DNA of 64,000 nucleotides from Aridibacter famidurans. Lineage in GTDB: Bacteria; Acidobacteriota; Blastocatellia; Pyrinomonadales; Pyrinomonadaceae. This document shows positions 16,659 to 24,017 of this stretch, one piece after another. Each line of letters opens with the position of its first letter. Position 1 is the first letter of the stretch. The DNA lies in the NCBI GenBank assembly GCA_024103495.1, contig JAGFIQ010000153.1, positions 24,396 through 88,395 of the forward strand. Reading direction: 5' to 3'. The position numbers and the translations under genes were made by a program. Below the pieces are notes generated by a model, which did not search any database, had not been told where the DNA came from, and saw nothing but the letters and a program-made list of their open reading frames with translations.

Positions 16659-17870
16659 TCAGTCGTCGTACCTCTCTTTTACGGGCGCGACGGCGAGAAA
16701 ATCGTCCGTGATCCTGCCCGTGTAGGTGACAAGAAGTTCTTCCAGCCGTTTTCGCGTCTTCGTGTGGAAGATAAGCCCGACGTGCCTCGGCTTGTCGACC
16801 CGGTAAACGATCTCTTCGTCGTCGTAAGCAGAAGTGTCCGGTTTCTCATCCTTGGCTAGCGCGAGGGCGATACCGGCAAAGTCCTTGTGCAGTTTCGGCG
16901 GCTCGTAAGGAGCCTCTTCCGTCGCGGTCTCGATCTTTCCCCATTCGCGCCAGAGGTTGAATCCGCAGGCGTGCTCGTGAACATTCGCGATATACGCTCC
17001 TCCGACGCGAGCGGCGACCTCCACAAGATAGAATTCGCCGTCCTCGTCGGACCGCAGGAACTCCGCGTGTGCGACGCCGTTCGTGTGGTTGAGCGCTTCA
17101 AGCAGCCGCTTGTTGAGTTTAGCGAGCTCCTTACGCTCTTTCGAGCCGTAGCCGATCGTCGCAGAAGAGAAAACGCCTCCGCCGTGAGCAACGTTGAATG
17201 GCGTTGTCCCGTACTCGTTCACACCTTCCGCAACGACCTTGCCGTCCTTGATCACCGAATCGACGTGAAAGACCGAGCCTTCGATGAACCTCTCGACAAG
17301 GAACTTCGAGGGATGGTCGCGCCACGTGTGGCGCTTGTCGAGCTCGTTGAGAACCGCCCAGACCTGGTCCTTCGTCGAGCATTTTCGTATGCCGAAAGCG
17401 GATACCTCGGTCCTCGGCTTGACTATCCAGGGCGCGGGAACGCGGTCCAGGTACTCGTTTATCGCGTCGGCGTTGAAGGCGCCGATGAACTCGGGACACG
17501 GGACCTTGTTCGAGGAGGCGATCGAGCGCATAGTCAGCTTGTCCCTGAACCGCAGCGCGTGAGATCGGCTCATTCCCTTGAAAATCTGGAGATATTCGCG
17601 CGCCCTCGCGGCCGGCAGCACGTCGAACTCGTCGAGCCCGACGACGTGATCGACCGGCCTTCGCCCCGCAAGATTCACTATCTCCCGCAGGTACTCTTCC
17701 TCGCGAGAATCCTTGGGAACGAACTGAACGTCGTTCAGGCTCGTCCACGCCCAGGCGGAATCGCGCAAGTCGTCGCGGGTCAAAAGCGTCACGTGCCAGT
17801 CCGCGGCCTGAGCTTCCTCAAGGAACTCGTTCCCTTTGAACTCGCTGGCGATGCAGATGATGTGTTTCAT
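16659..17870 (-). CDS. ATP-grasp enzyme (carboxylate-amine ligase type)
   Basis: 403 residues. The N-terminal Rossmann-like segment (HIICIASEFKGNEFLEEA) is followed by an ATP-grasp domain at about 110-320: RDKLTMRSIASSNKVPCPEF, PWIVKPRTEVSAFGI with the nucleotide-binding Lys, FLVERFIEGSVFHVD, and the metal site FYLVEVAARVGGAYI. The family ligates a carboxylate to an amine or thiol via an acyl-phosphate; the substrate cannot be read. It starts 7 nt after the DoxX gene stop and its end abuts the endonuclease-fold gene, so the three are probably one operon. Confidence 0.85.
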   Translation of the reverse strand: MKHIICIASEFKGNEFLEEAQAADWHVTLLTRDDLRDSAWAWTSLNDVQFVPKDSREEEYLREIVNLAGRRPVDHVVGLDEFDVLPAARAREYLQIFKGMSRSHALRFRDKLTMRSIASSNKVPCPEFIGAFNADAINEYLDRVPAPWIVKPRTEVSAFGIRKCSTKDQVWAVLNELDKRHTWRDHPSKFLVERFIEGSVFHVDSVIKDGKVVAEGVNEYGTTPFNVAHGGGVFSSATIGYGSKERKELAKLNKRLLEALNHTNGVAHAEFLRSDEDGEFYLVEVAARVGGAYIANVHEHACGFNLWREWGKIETATEEAPYEPPKLHKDFAGIALALAKDEKPDTSAYDDEEIVYRVDKPRHVGLIFHTKTRKRLEELLVTYTGRITDDFLAVAPVKERYDD

Positions 17871-17876
17871 TTCGCT

Positions 17877-18314
17877 TTACTCCGCTGCGACGGTCCTCTC
17901 CCTGACGAACGCGTCGACGCCCCAGTTTCCGGAACCCGCAAACAGGAACAGAAGGGCCGAGAACATATACAGGAGCGCTTTTTCCTGTCCGTCGAACCCG
18001 TCATTTATATGGCGCACAAATGCCGCGGTGAACATCGTGCAAAAGATAAAGAAACTGGAAACCCGTGTGAAAAGCCCGAGCGCAAGGCACAGGCCACCGA
18101 CGAATTCCGAAAGGCCCGCGGCCCAGGCGAAGACTCCAGGGGCCGGGAAACCGAGATTCGCCACGCCTTCAACGAATCTGGGCGATGGCGGCATTTTGCC
18201 TATTCCGTGTCCCAGAGCCAGGCCGATCCCTGCGAAAATCCTGAGCAGGGCCATTCCCGCGCTGGCGGAGACCGAGTGCACCGGAGCACCTCCGAACAGT
18301 ATCGATTTGAGCAT
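17877..18314 (-). CDS. DoxX-family membrane protein
   Basis: 145 residues with four predicted membrane helices (ALLRIFAGIGLALGHGIGK; VFAWAAGLSEFVGGLCLALG; SSFFIFCTMFTAAFV; LLYMFSALLFLFAGSGNWG). This fits the DoxX/DUF4281-like family of small membrane oxidoreductase-associated proteins. The Gly-His-Gly and Glu in helices 1 and 2 are typical. It is the first gene of the minus-strand operon with ATP-grasp and endonuclease-fold genes, divergent from the site-2 protease. Confidence 0.82.
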   Translation of the reverse strand: MLKSILFGGAPVHSVSASAGMALLRIFAGIGLALGHGIGKMPPSPRFVEGVANLGFPAPGVFAWAAGLSEFVGGLCLALGLFTRVSSFFIFCTMFTAAFVRHINDGFDGQEKALLYMFSALLFLFAGSGNWGVDAFVRERTVAAE

Positions 18315-18450
18315 CTATCATCCCCCAAACGGCTTTGTTATATCGTAAAAGGATGGCACAATTCAGGTCTAATAACAATTTCCCCGGTCTGCCCGAAAGG
18401 GCGCCTGACGGGCCTACATTCCGGCCGTTCATACTTTCACGGAGTCATTG

Positions 18451-19140
18451 ATGGGCGACATCTTTACCGCTGAGCTTCTTAGCCACCTCGTAATCTTCCT
18501 TGTAGTTCTGCTTTTGGCGGTTTCGTGTCACGAAGCCGCCCACGCTTGGGTTTCGCATAAATTCGGAGACGATACAGCCTATATGCTGGGCCGCGTGACG
18601 CTTAATCCGGTCAAACACACGGACATAATCGGGACGTTGCTCATACCGATCGCGGGGTTTGTTTTCGGCGCGATCGGTGGAGCGCTCGGCTCGATCCCCT
18701 TGATCGGATGGGGCAAGCCCACTCCCGTAAACCCAAGGAACTGGAGCAATTACAAGGTCGCGAACTTCTGGGTCTCTGTAGCGGGGGTGATCGCCAACAT
18801 GATCCTCGTGATCATTGGGGTCGTGGTCGCAAAGGTGCTGATGACGCAGGGAGTGCAGCCGATCGACTTCTTCAGCAAGAGCACCAATCCGCTGGTGATC
18901 TTCGTCGGCGACCTTATGCTTCTGAACTTGTCGCTCGCCATCTTCAACCTCCTGCCGATCCCTCCGCTCGACGGAGGCAAGATCCTGGGGTCGTTCCTTC
19001 CGGACAGCTTTTCGCCCGTGCTGGAGATGATCGAGCAGTTCGGCTTCATACTCCTTTTGATCTTCCTTTATCTCGGAGTATTCCGTCTGATCATCACGCC
19101 GTTTCTGATCGCACTGTTCACGCTGCTCCAACTGATCTGA
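18451..19140 (+). CDS. site-2 protease family (M50) membrane metalloprotease
   Basis: 229 residues, almost all membrane-embedded. The zinc motif is H27-E28-A-A-H31 within CHEAAHAW, and the second metal motif is NLLPIPPLDGGKIL near residue 170, where the Asp completes the site. It cleaves membrane proteins within the bilayer; this short form without PDZ is common next to trpS and scpA/B. ATG 18451 has GGAG 6 nt upstream; a TTG one codon earlier is less likely. The trpS start is only 3 nt after its stop, indicating an operon. Confidence 0.92.
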   Translation: MGDIFTAELLSHLVIFLVVLLLAVSCHEAAHAWVSHKFGDDTAYMLGRVTLNPVKHTDIIGTLLIPIAGFVFGAIGGALGSIPLIGWGKPTPVNPRNWSNYKVANFWVSVAGVIANMILVIIGVVVAKVLMTQGVQPIDFFSKSTNPLVIFVGDLMLLNLSLAIFNLLPIPPLDGGKILGSFLPDSFSPVLEMIEQFGFILLLIFLYLGVFRLIITPFLIALFTLLQLI

Positions 19141-19143
19141 CGA

Positions 19144-20118
19144 ATGAAAAAACGCATATTCAGCGGCGCCCAGCCCACGGGAAAGCTTCACATCGGAAAC
19201 TACCTGGGAGCGCTCAGGAACTGGGTCGCGCTCCAGACCGAATACGAAAGCTTCTACTGTATAGTCAACCTGCACGCGGTCACATTGCCGCAGGACCCGG
19301 CGACGCTGAAGCAGAAGACACTGGACCTGGCGAGGATCTATCTTGCGGCGGGAATCGACCCGGAGGTCTCGACGATCTTCATTCAGTCCGACGTTTCAGA
19401 GCACGCGGAACTGGCGTGGGTTCTGAACTGCGTCGCGCGGATGGGCGAGCTCGAGCGGATGACGCAGTTCAAGGACAAGGGCAAGGGCGAAGAAAGGGCA
19501 AGCGTTGGGCTGTTTACTTATCCGGTGCTGATGGCCTCCGACATTCTGCTCTACCAGACCGACCTGGTTCCGGTCGGCCAGGACCAGAAACAGCACCTGG
19601 AACTTACACGCGACCTGGCCGAACGGTTCAACCGGGACTTCGGCGAGACGTTTGTCGTCCCTGATCCGTACATTCCGCCGGTCGGTGCGGCGATAATGTC
19701 GCTGAAGGAACCGCAGAAGAAAATGTCGAAGTCCGACGAGAACGAGGCGGCGAGCATTTTTCTTCTCGACGATCCGGACACGATCACGAAAAAGATCAAG
19801 AAAGCTGTGACGGACTCGGGCACCGAGATAACATTCGACGATTCGAGGCCCGCGATCACGAACCTGCTTACGATCTACCACCTGCTTTCCGGCAAGTCCT
19901 CTGAAGAATGCGAGGACCATTTCGCAGGCAAGGGCTACGGTGATTTCAAGAAGGAACTAGCGGAGATCACGGTCGAGTTCCTGAGGCCGTTCCAGGCGAG
20001 AGTAAGGGAGTTCGACGATGCGAGCCTGGAAGCGATACTCAAACGCGGGGCGGAGAAGGCTTCCGCGATCGCTTCGGAAACGCTCCGTAACGTTTACGAA
20101 AGAATGGGCATAAGATAA
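19144..20118 (+). CDS. trpS: tryptophanyl-tRNA synthetase
   Basis: 324 residues, the usual size for bacterial TrpRS. Class I signatures are present: GAQPTGKLHIGNYLGAL with the HIGH-equivalent HIGN at the N-terminus, and KKMSKS near residue 197. The tryptophan/AMP-pocket motif TDLVPVGQDQKQHLEL is also seen. It charges tRNA-Trp in the cytoplasm. It is coupled upstream to the site-2 protease and followed after 2 nt by the ArsC-like selenoprotein candidate. Confidence 0.97.
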   Translation: MKKRIFSGAQPTGKLHIGNYLGALRNWVALQTEYESFYCIVNLHAVTLPQDPATLKQKTLDLARIYLAAGIDPEVSTIFIQSDVSEHAELAWVLNCVARMGELERMTQFKDKGKGEERASVGLFTYPVLMASDILLYQTDLVPVGQDQKQHLELTRDLAERFNRDFGETFVVPDPYIPPVGAAIMSLKEPQKKMSKSDENEAASIFLLDDPDTITKKIKKAVTDSGTEITFDDSRPAITNLLTIYHLLSGKSSEECEDHFAGKGYGDFKKELAEITVEFLRPFQARVREFDDASLEAILKRGAEKASAIASETLRNVYERMGIR

Positions 20119-20120
20119 AG

Positions 20121-20483
20121 ATGGCAAAGAAGATAACGGTTTACGAGAAGCCTACCTGATCGACTTGCCGCAAATTGGCGGATGCGTTCCGTGAGAACGG
20201 CATCGAGTTCGACAGAGTGAACTATTTCACAGATCCATTTACCAAAAACCGGCTTTCGAAGCTCTTGAAAAAGGCCGGGATCGAGCCCTTCGAGGTCCTT
20301 CGCAAGCGCGAGAAGGTGTTCAAGGAACTGGGGCTTTCGCCCGAAACGCCTGCAGACAAGGTCCTTGACGCGATCGTAGAGCATCCGTCTTTGCTCGAGC
20401 GCCCGATCGTCGAGGTCGGAAACAAGGCGGTGGTGGCGAGGCCGATCGACAAGGGCATTGAACTGATCAAGGAGCACGGATAG
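20121..20483 (+). CDS. ArsC-like reductase with in-frame TGA: probable selenoprotein
   Basis: Reading from the ATG 2 nt after trpS gives 120 residues if TGA at 20157-20159 is read as selenocysteine (residue 13). The local sequence is EKPT-U-STCRK, a UxxC redox motif at the position of catalytic Cys12 of E. coli-type ArsC. Downstream the frame is intact. The three arginines of ArsC are kept, in VLRKRE, ERPIV and VARPID, as is the ArsC-like stretch KVFKELGL. ArsC reduces arsenate with glutaredoxin or thioredoxin; related Spx/YffB proteins have other roles, so the substrate is uncertain. A hairpin at 20181-20204 suits a bacterial SECIS. The alternative is a recent nonsense mutation. Conventional calling would start at TTG 20175 and lose the active site. 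No sel genes are in the window. Confidence 0.75.
20181..20204 (+). promoter_or_regulatory. candidate bacterial SECIS hairpin
   Basis: GATGC (20181-20185) pairs with GCATC (20200-20204). After a bulged G (20199), GTTC (20186-20189) pairs with GAAC (20195-20198). The apical loop is CGTGA (20190-20194), starting 30 nt after the TGA, with a G among its first two nucleotides. These are the distance and loop features expected of bacterial SECIS elements. A smaller CCGC/GCGG hairpin (20168-20181) lies closer to the TGA and competes only at one base. Confidence 0.55.
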
Positions 20484-20487
20484 ACGA

Positions 20488-20895
20488 ATGATCTTTACGA
20501 ACGGAAACGGGAACGGGAACGGACACAGGCCGAAGCCGAAGAACGTGCTTGGCGGCGAGCTTCAGGTTTGCTGCACTTCGCCGATGACGGGATTCTTCCG
20601 CGACGGATACTGCAAGACGGGCGCGAACGACATCGGGCGGCACACCGTCTGCGCGATCGTGACCGACGAGTTCCTGGAGTTTTCGGTTGCGGCGGGAAAC
20701 GACCTCGTGACGCCGCATCCGGAATGGGGATTTCCGGGATTGAAGGACGGCGACAAATGGTGCCTGTGCGTGCTCCGGTGGAAGGAAGCGTATGAAGCGG
20801 GAGTGGCGCCTCCGGTCGTGCTGGAAGCGACGAACGAGGCGAGCCTTCAGCATGTCAGCCTGGAAGAGTTGAAAGGACTGGGGACTGAGGACTGA
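20488..20895 (+). CDS. DUF2237 family protein
   Basis: 135 residues matching the DUF2237 pattern: NVLGGELQVCCTSPMTGFFR, GRHTVCAIVTDEFLEFS, GNDLVTPHPEWGFPGLK, GDKWCLCVLRWKEA and APPVVLEATNEASL. The conserved Cys and His residues suggest metal or redox chemistry, but no function is established. It has an odd N-terminus, MIFTNGNGNGNGHR, encoded by a short low-complexity GGGAAC-type repeat. It starts 4 nt after the selenoprotein candidate, so it is probably cotranscribed with trpS. Its last codons run into a heptamer repeat. Confidence 0.88.
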   Translation: MIFTNGNGNGNGHRPKPKNVLGGELQVCCTSPMTGFFRDGYCKTGANDIGRHTVCAIVTDEFLEFSVAAGNDLVTPHPEWGFPGLKDGDKWCLCVLRWKEAYEAGVAPPVVLEATNEASLQHVSLEELKGLGTED

Positions 20896-20896
20896 G
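20875..20896. repeat. heptamer array (GGACTGA) spanning the DUF2237 stop codon
   Basis: Three units of GGACTGR, the last of which supplies the TGA stop at 20893-20895. The same heptamer family forms the long array after the PilT gene at the right end of the window. Confidence 0.7.
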
Positions 20897-20921
20897 ACAT
20901 CGGAAAACGCCAAACAACGTC

Positions 20922-21126
20922 CCGTTTAGAGCAGCGCTCTGCGCTGCATTGCCGGGCGAAGCCCGGGGCCACGCAGATTTTTTGAGCGTCCCGTTTAGAG
21001 CAGCGCTCTGCGCTGCGGAGGTAACGCGAACTTCAGTTTGCGCCGCGCGAAAGCGCGGAACCACGCCAGCCGTTCGGGCCGCGGGCGGCCCACGACAAGC
21101 TGAAGTTTATCGGACATCCGTTTAGA
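20922..21126. repeat. palindromic intergenic repeats, family A (two copies)
   Basis: Two units begin with CCGTTTAGA followed by the hairpin GCAGCGC-nnn-GCGCTGC (20922-20947 and 20991-21016). The second continues as a longer element to about 21126, containing AACTTCAGTTTGCGCC, a GCGCGAAAGCGCG hairpin and GACAAGCTGAAG. Inverted relatives lie at 50628-50757 and 54957-55066. The stretch 20896-21198 holds no gene. Confidence 0.75.
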
Positions 21127-21198
21127 TCGTCGACAAATCCAGGGCAGTCGCGTAACGACGTTCCGGACGGCGACGCCGCTACGCAGCTGAGCGCGCTC

Positions 21199-21226
21199 GA
21201 TTCACGATTTACGATTCACGATCCCC
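21199..21226. repeat. four-unit heptamer array directly before a start codon
   Basis: Exactly four 7-nt units: GATTCAC, GATTTAC, GATTCAC and GATCCCC. It ends one base before the DinB ATG at 21228. The second unit carries TTAC, as in the arrays at 24018, 32571, 45191 and 50820. Confidence 0.75.
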
Positions 21227-21227
21227 A

Positions 21228-21689
21228 ATGAATTCCCTCGACCATCTTTCCCTTCTCTTCCGCCACAACGACTGGGCGAACCGTCGCGTGATCGCTGTGC
21301 TGAAGAGGAACGATTGCCCGGAAGCGCTTCGTGTGATGTCGCACGCGCTTACTACCGAGAAGGAATACTACGAGCGCTTGTTCGGAAAGAACTCGACAGG
21401 CTTCGATTTCTGGCCGGATGCAACACCGGACGATCTGAGCGCGCTTGCGATGGAGAACGCGGAGAATTACGAGCGTCTTCTGAACCGGTTTGACGACGAA
21501 GGGCTCGGGCAGTCCGCCGATTACTTCACAAGCGCCGGCGAGGCCGTGAGCAACACCTTCCGCGACATCCTCTCGCACGTCATTCTGCATTCCGCCGGTC
21601 ACCGCGGACAGGCGCTCACTCTGCTCCGGCAGAACGGCATCGAGCCGCCTGTGGTGGATTACATAATCTACAGGCGTGAGTTACAATAG
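21228..21689 (+). CDS. DinB-family four-helix-bundle protein
   Basis: 153 residues of the DinB/YfiT fold: HNDWANRRVIAVL in helix 1 with the first metal His, SHALTTEKEYYERLFG in helix 2, and HVILHSAGHRGQALTLLRQ near 120-138 supplying the last His ligands. The family includes thiol-dependent metalloenzymes and many uncharacterised stress proteins; the substrate is unknown. It starts a group with scpA (14 nt downstream). A heptamer array occupies its ribosome-binding region. Confidence 0.88.
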   Translation: MNSLDHLSLLFRHNDWANRRVIAVLKRNDCPEALRVMSHALTTEKEYYERLFGKNSTGFDFWPDATPDDLSALAMENAENYERLLNRFDDEGLGQSADYFTSAGEAVSNTFRDILSHVILHSAGHRGQALTLLRQNGIEPPVVDYIIYRRELQ

Positions 21690-21703
21690 CGACCGTCCCG
21701 CCG

Positions 21704-22483
21704 ATGAGAGAAACTGAGACAAAACAACTCGAGTTCGATTTCAAGAGCGTCCAGGCCGAGATCGTCCGCGAATCCAGTGACGAGCTGCACCTTGAACTGG
21801 GGGAATTCGCGGGGCCTCTGGACCTGCTTCTGTACCTGATCCGCCGGGAGGAAGCCAACGTTTTCGACATTCCCGTGGCCCGCATCACCGACAAGTACCT
21901 GGAGTACATAAGGATGATGGAGCGGCTCGACATCGCCGTCGCGGGCGAGTTTCTGGTGATGGCGGCGACGCTGATCGAGATCAAGTCGAGGATGCTGCTC
22001 CCGCAGGAGCCCACCGCGGAGGGCGAGGAAGAGGCGGAAGATCCGAGGCAGGAGCTTGTCGACCGGCTTCTCGAACACCAGAAGTTCAAGCTCGCCGCGG
22101 AATCGCTCTGGACGCGCGCGACCGTCGAGCAGGCCGTGTTCACGCGCGGGACGATCGAGACCGACGACAACAACCCGGAGATCAGCGCGACGGTGTTCGA
22201 CCTGTTCGAGGCGTTCCAGAAGATAATGGACCGCCACAAGGAACAGATCCAGATGGAGATCCACCGCGAGGAAATGTCTTTGGCGGAGATGATCCGCAAC
22301 CTCCGGGCGAAACTGAAGATCGAGAAGAAGCTCAACCTTCAGAAACTCTTCGAACAGATGGGCTCGAAACGCGAGCTGATCCTGGCGTTCATATCGGTGC
22401 TCGAGATCGTACGTACCGAATCGGTCAAGCTTTTTCAGAGGGACACGTTCGGGGACATCACGCTGGAACTGGCAGAGTCTTGA
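21704..22483 (+). CDS. scpA: segregation and condensation protein A
   Basis: 259 residues with the ScpA/kleisin signature: LGEFAGPLDLLLYLIRREE near the N-terminus, VARITDKYLEYI, GEFLVMAATLIEIKSRMLLP in the central helix, and a C-terminal winged helix (RTESVKLFQRDTFGDITLE). It bridges SMC heads together with ScpB. Length is standard. It is separated from scpB by about 280 nt of repeats rather than being tightly coupled as in most genomes. Confidence 0.95.
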   Translation: MRETETKQLEFDFKSVQAEIVRESSDELHLELGEFAGPLDLLLYLIRREEANVFDIPVARITDKYLEYIRMMERLDIAVAGEFLVMAATLIEIKSRMLLPQEPTAEGEEEAEDPRQELVDRLLEHQKFKLAAESLWTRATVEQAVFTRGTIETDDNNPEISATVFDLFEAFQKIMDRHKEQIQMEIHREEMSLAEMIRNLRAKLKIEKKLNLQKLFEQMGSKRELILAFISVLEIVRTESVKLFQRDTFGDITLELAES

Positions 22484-22674
22484 GTCTGTCGGGTCTGTCG
22501 AGTCTGTCGGGGCTTTCGAGTCTGTCGGGTCTGACTGGAGCGCGGGCGGCCCGCCCGCATTGAGCGAAGCGAAGAGCGTCTCGAGTCGGTCGGATCTGTC
22601 GGGTCTATCGAGTCAATCGGGTCTGACGGGTCTGACTGGAGCGCGGGCGGCCCGCCCGCATTGAGCGAAGCGAA
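22484..22674. repeat. nonamer arrays and a 47-nt direct duplication between scpA and scpB
   Basis: Starting at the scpA stop, 9-nt units of the type TCTGTCGGG/TCTGTCGAG run to 22535 and again from 22578 to 22635. A 47-nt segment is repeated exactly at 22527-22573 and 22628-22674, 101 nt apart. It contains the palindrome GCGGGC-GGCCC-GCCCGC followed by ATTGAGCGAAGCGAA. Confidence 0.8.
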
Positions 22675-22676
22675 AC

Positions 22677-22710
22677 GTGTCCGAAGCCCAAGCGTCAGCG
22701 CGAGCTACCG
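22677..22710. repeat. dispersed repeat, family B
   Basis: Begins GTGTCCGAAGCCCAAGCG and ends GCTACC. Closely similar sequence occurs at 35268-35300 and, inverted, at 28932-28966. Confidence 0.7.
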
Positions 22711-22764
22711 TTGCGATCCGGCTCTTTGTCGATCCTTTTCGTTGTTTCGAATTTCGATCTGGAA

Positions 22765-23352
22765 ATGTCAGATACATCTTCAAACCAATCCCCGGATCCT
22801 GTTGAGCCGAAGATGGGGAACTCCCGCACCCCCGCCGAGCTCAAGTCCGTCATCGAGGCACTGATCTTCGTCTCCGACGAACCGCTTTCCGTACGCACGA
22901 TCGCAAAGGTACTCGACGAGGAAAAGGATCCGATCGTATCAGCTCTGGAAGAGCTCAGTTCCGAGTACGCCGGCCGCGACAGCGGGCTCCAGATCCGGGA
23001 GATCGGCGGCGGCTGGCAGATGTCCACCCGCACTGAACACCACGAAGAGGTCCGCGAATTCCTCAAGACCAGGCCCTCTGCGAAGCTCTCGCTCGCCTCC
23101 CTCGAGACGCTCGCGGTGATCGCCTACAAACAGCCGGTCACGATCCCGGAGATACTCGAGATACGCGGCGTCCAGTCCGCATCCTCGATCAAGACCCTCC
23201 TCGACAAGCGCCTGATCGTCTCCCGCGGCCGCAAGGAAACGGTCGGCAAGCCTATGCAGTACGGCACCTCCCGCGACTTCCTGATCCAGTTCGGCTTGAA
23301 GGACCTGTCCGAATTGCCGAGTATTGAGGATTTTGAAGAGTTTGTAGGGTGA
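22765..23352 (+). CDS. scpB: segregation and condensation protein B
   Basis: About 195 residues from ATG 22765. Two tandem winged helices are visible: ELKSVIEALIFVSDEPLSVR to ISALEELSSEY-like helices, then LSLASLETLAVIAYKQPVTI and IEIRGVQ-like recognition segments with LLDKRLIVSRGRKETVGKP. It partners ScpA and SMC. A TTG at 22711 would add 18 residues, but these are encoded by repeat DNA. An ATG at 22813 is a shorter alternative. The stop codon lies inside the first unit of a heptamer array. Confidence 0.93.
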   Translation: MSDTSSNQSPDPVEPKMGNSRTPAELKSVIEALIFVSDEPLSVRTIAKVLDEEKDPIVSALEELSSEYAGRDSGLQIREIGGGWQMSTRTEHHEEVREFLKTRPSAKLSLASLETLAVIAYKQPVTIPEILEIRGVQSASSIKTLLDKRLIVSRGRKETVGKPMQYGTSRDFLIQFGLKDLSELPSIEDFEEFVG

Positions 23353-23439
23353 GCGGTGAGCGGTGAGCGGTGAGCGGTGAGCGGTGAGCGGTGAGCGGTG
23401 AGCGGTGAGCGGTGAGCGGTGAGCGGTGAGCGGTGAGCG
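23349..23439. repeat. 13-copy heptamer array (GTGAGCG) at the scpB stop
   Basis: Thirteen perfect 7-nt units, 91 nt in all, beginning with the TGA stop of scpB. No other homogeneous array in the window is as long. Perfect copies imply recent expansion or gene conversion. Confidence 0.95.
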
Positions 23440-23577
23440 AGAATCGAGGAACCCAAGCTGGATGTCAAGTGCCCGCTTTCTTCAAACCTTGAAACTATCC
23501 CTTGAGCGAATCGGACGAAATATCCTAGTATCAAGGTCCCAATCGAATTGGAGATTCCCACAAAAGGCGTATGACAG

Positions 23578-23937
23578 ATGAAACCTCACAAGAGTCTGCT
23601 TGCGTGGCAGAAATCGATGAATCTCGTCACGCACATTTATGAACTTACGGCCGAGTTCCCGCGCGAAGAACTCTATGGATTAACTTCACAACTCAGGCGC
23701 GCTGCGGTATCCGTACCTTCAAACATTGCCGAAGGAGCTGCCGATCGTACGAAAGAGCAGTTTCGACACTTCCTTGGTGTTTCGATAGGCTCATTGAACG
23801 AAGTCAGTACGCAGCTAGAGATTGCGTACAGTATTGGCTATCTTAACGAGACCGAGCACGGGCGCGCCGAACGCAAGGTAGATGAATGCCTTGCATTGAC
23901 CTTCGGCCTAAGACGAAGTTTGTTGAATCGCCTCTAG
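23578..23937 (+). CDS. four-helix-bundle protein, S23/23S rRNA intervening-sequence type
   Basis: 119 residues matching the S23/TIGR02436 family: SLLAWQKSMNLVTHIYELTA, FPREELYGLTSQLRRAAVSV, PSNIAEGAADRTKEQFRHFL and SLNEVSTQLEIAYSIGYL. First known from intervening sequences in 23S rRNA, it is mostly free-standing in environmental bacteria and its function is unclear. The fold is related to diversity-generating-retroelement accessory proteins, but no reverse transcriptase is nearby. It sits between scpB and an rluB-like gene, which are usually adjacent, and is bracketed by inverted heptamer arrays (23349-23439 and 24018-24045), suggesting insertion. Confidence 0.9.
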   Translation: MKPHKSLLAWQKSMNLVTHIYELTAEFPREELYGLTSQLRRAAVSVPSNIAEGAADRTKEQFRHFLGVSIGSLNEVSTQLEIAYSIGYLNETEHGRAERKVDECLALTFGLRRSLLNRL

Positions 23938-24017
23938 GCATTCTCGTGTTGAGCGAAACGGTAACGATCTGGTCGAGTCGGGACCTGCCCGGCATCGCGG
24001 CTCGTTGACTTTCGCCT

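Noticed and set aside
18355..18371. TGGCAC-containing sequence upstream of the site-2 protease as a sigma-54 promoter
   Set aside because: The -24 box fits, but the -12 position reads GT in a poor context, and the gene is a housekeeping-type member of a trpS operon.
16887..18473. Open frame of 528 codons on the plus strand over the ATP-grasp and DoxX genes
   Set aside because: Opposite-strand genes have clear family motifs; this frame has an implausible composition.
20157..20159. TGA in the ArsC-like gene as a simple pseudogene stop
   Set aside because: Not excluded, but less likely. The TGA is exactly at the catalytic Cys, the rest of the frame and the key arginines are intact, and a SECIS-like hairpin follows.
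23349..23439. Possible CRISPR array
   Set aside because: Direct repeats are only 7 nt and contiguous, with no spacers and no cas genes in the window.
23578..23937. S23 protein as part of a diversity-generating retroelement or rRNA intervening sequence
   Set aside because: No reverse transcriptase, template repeat or rRNA gene is nearby.
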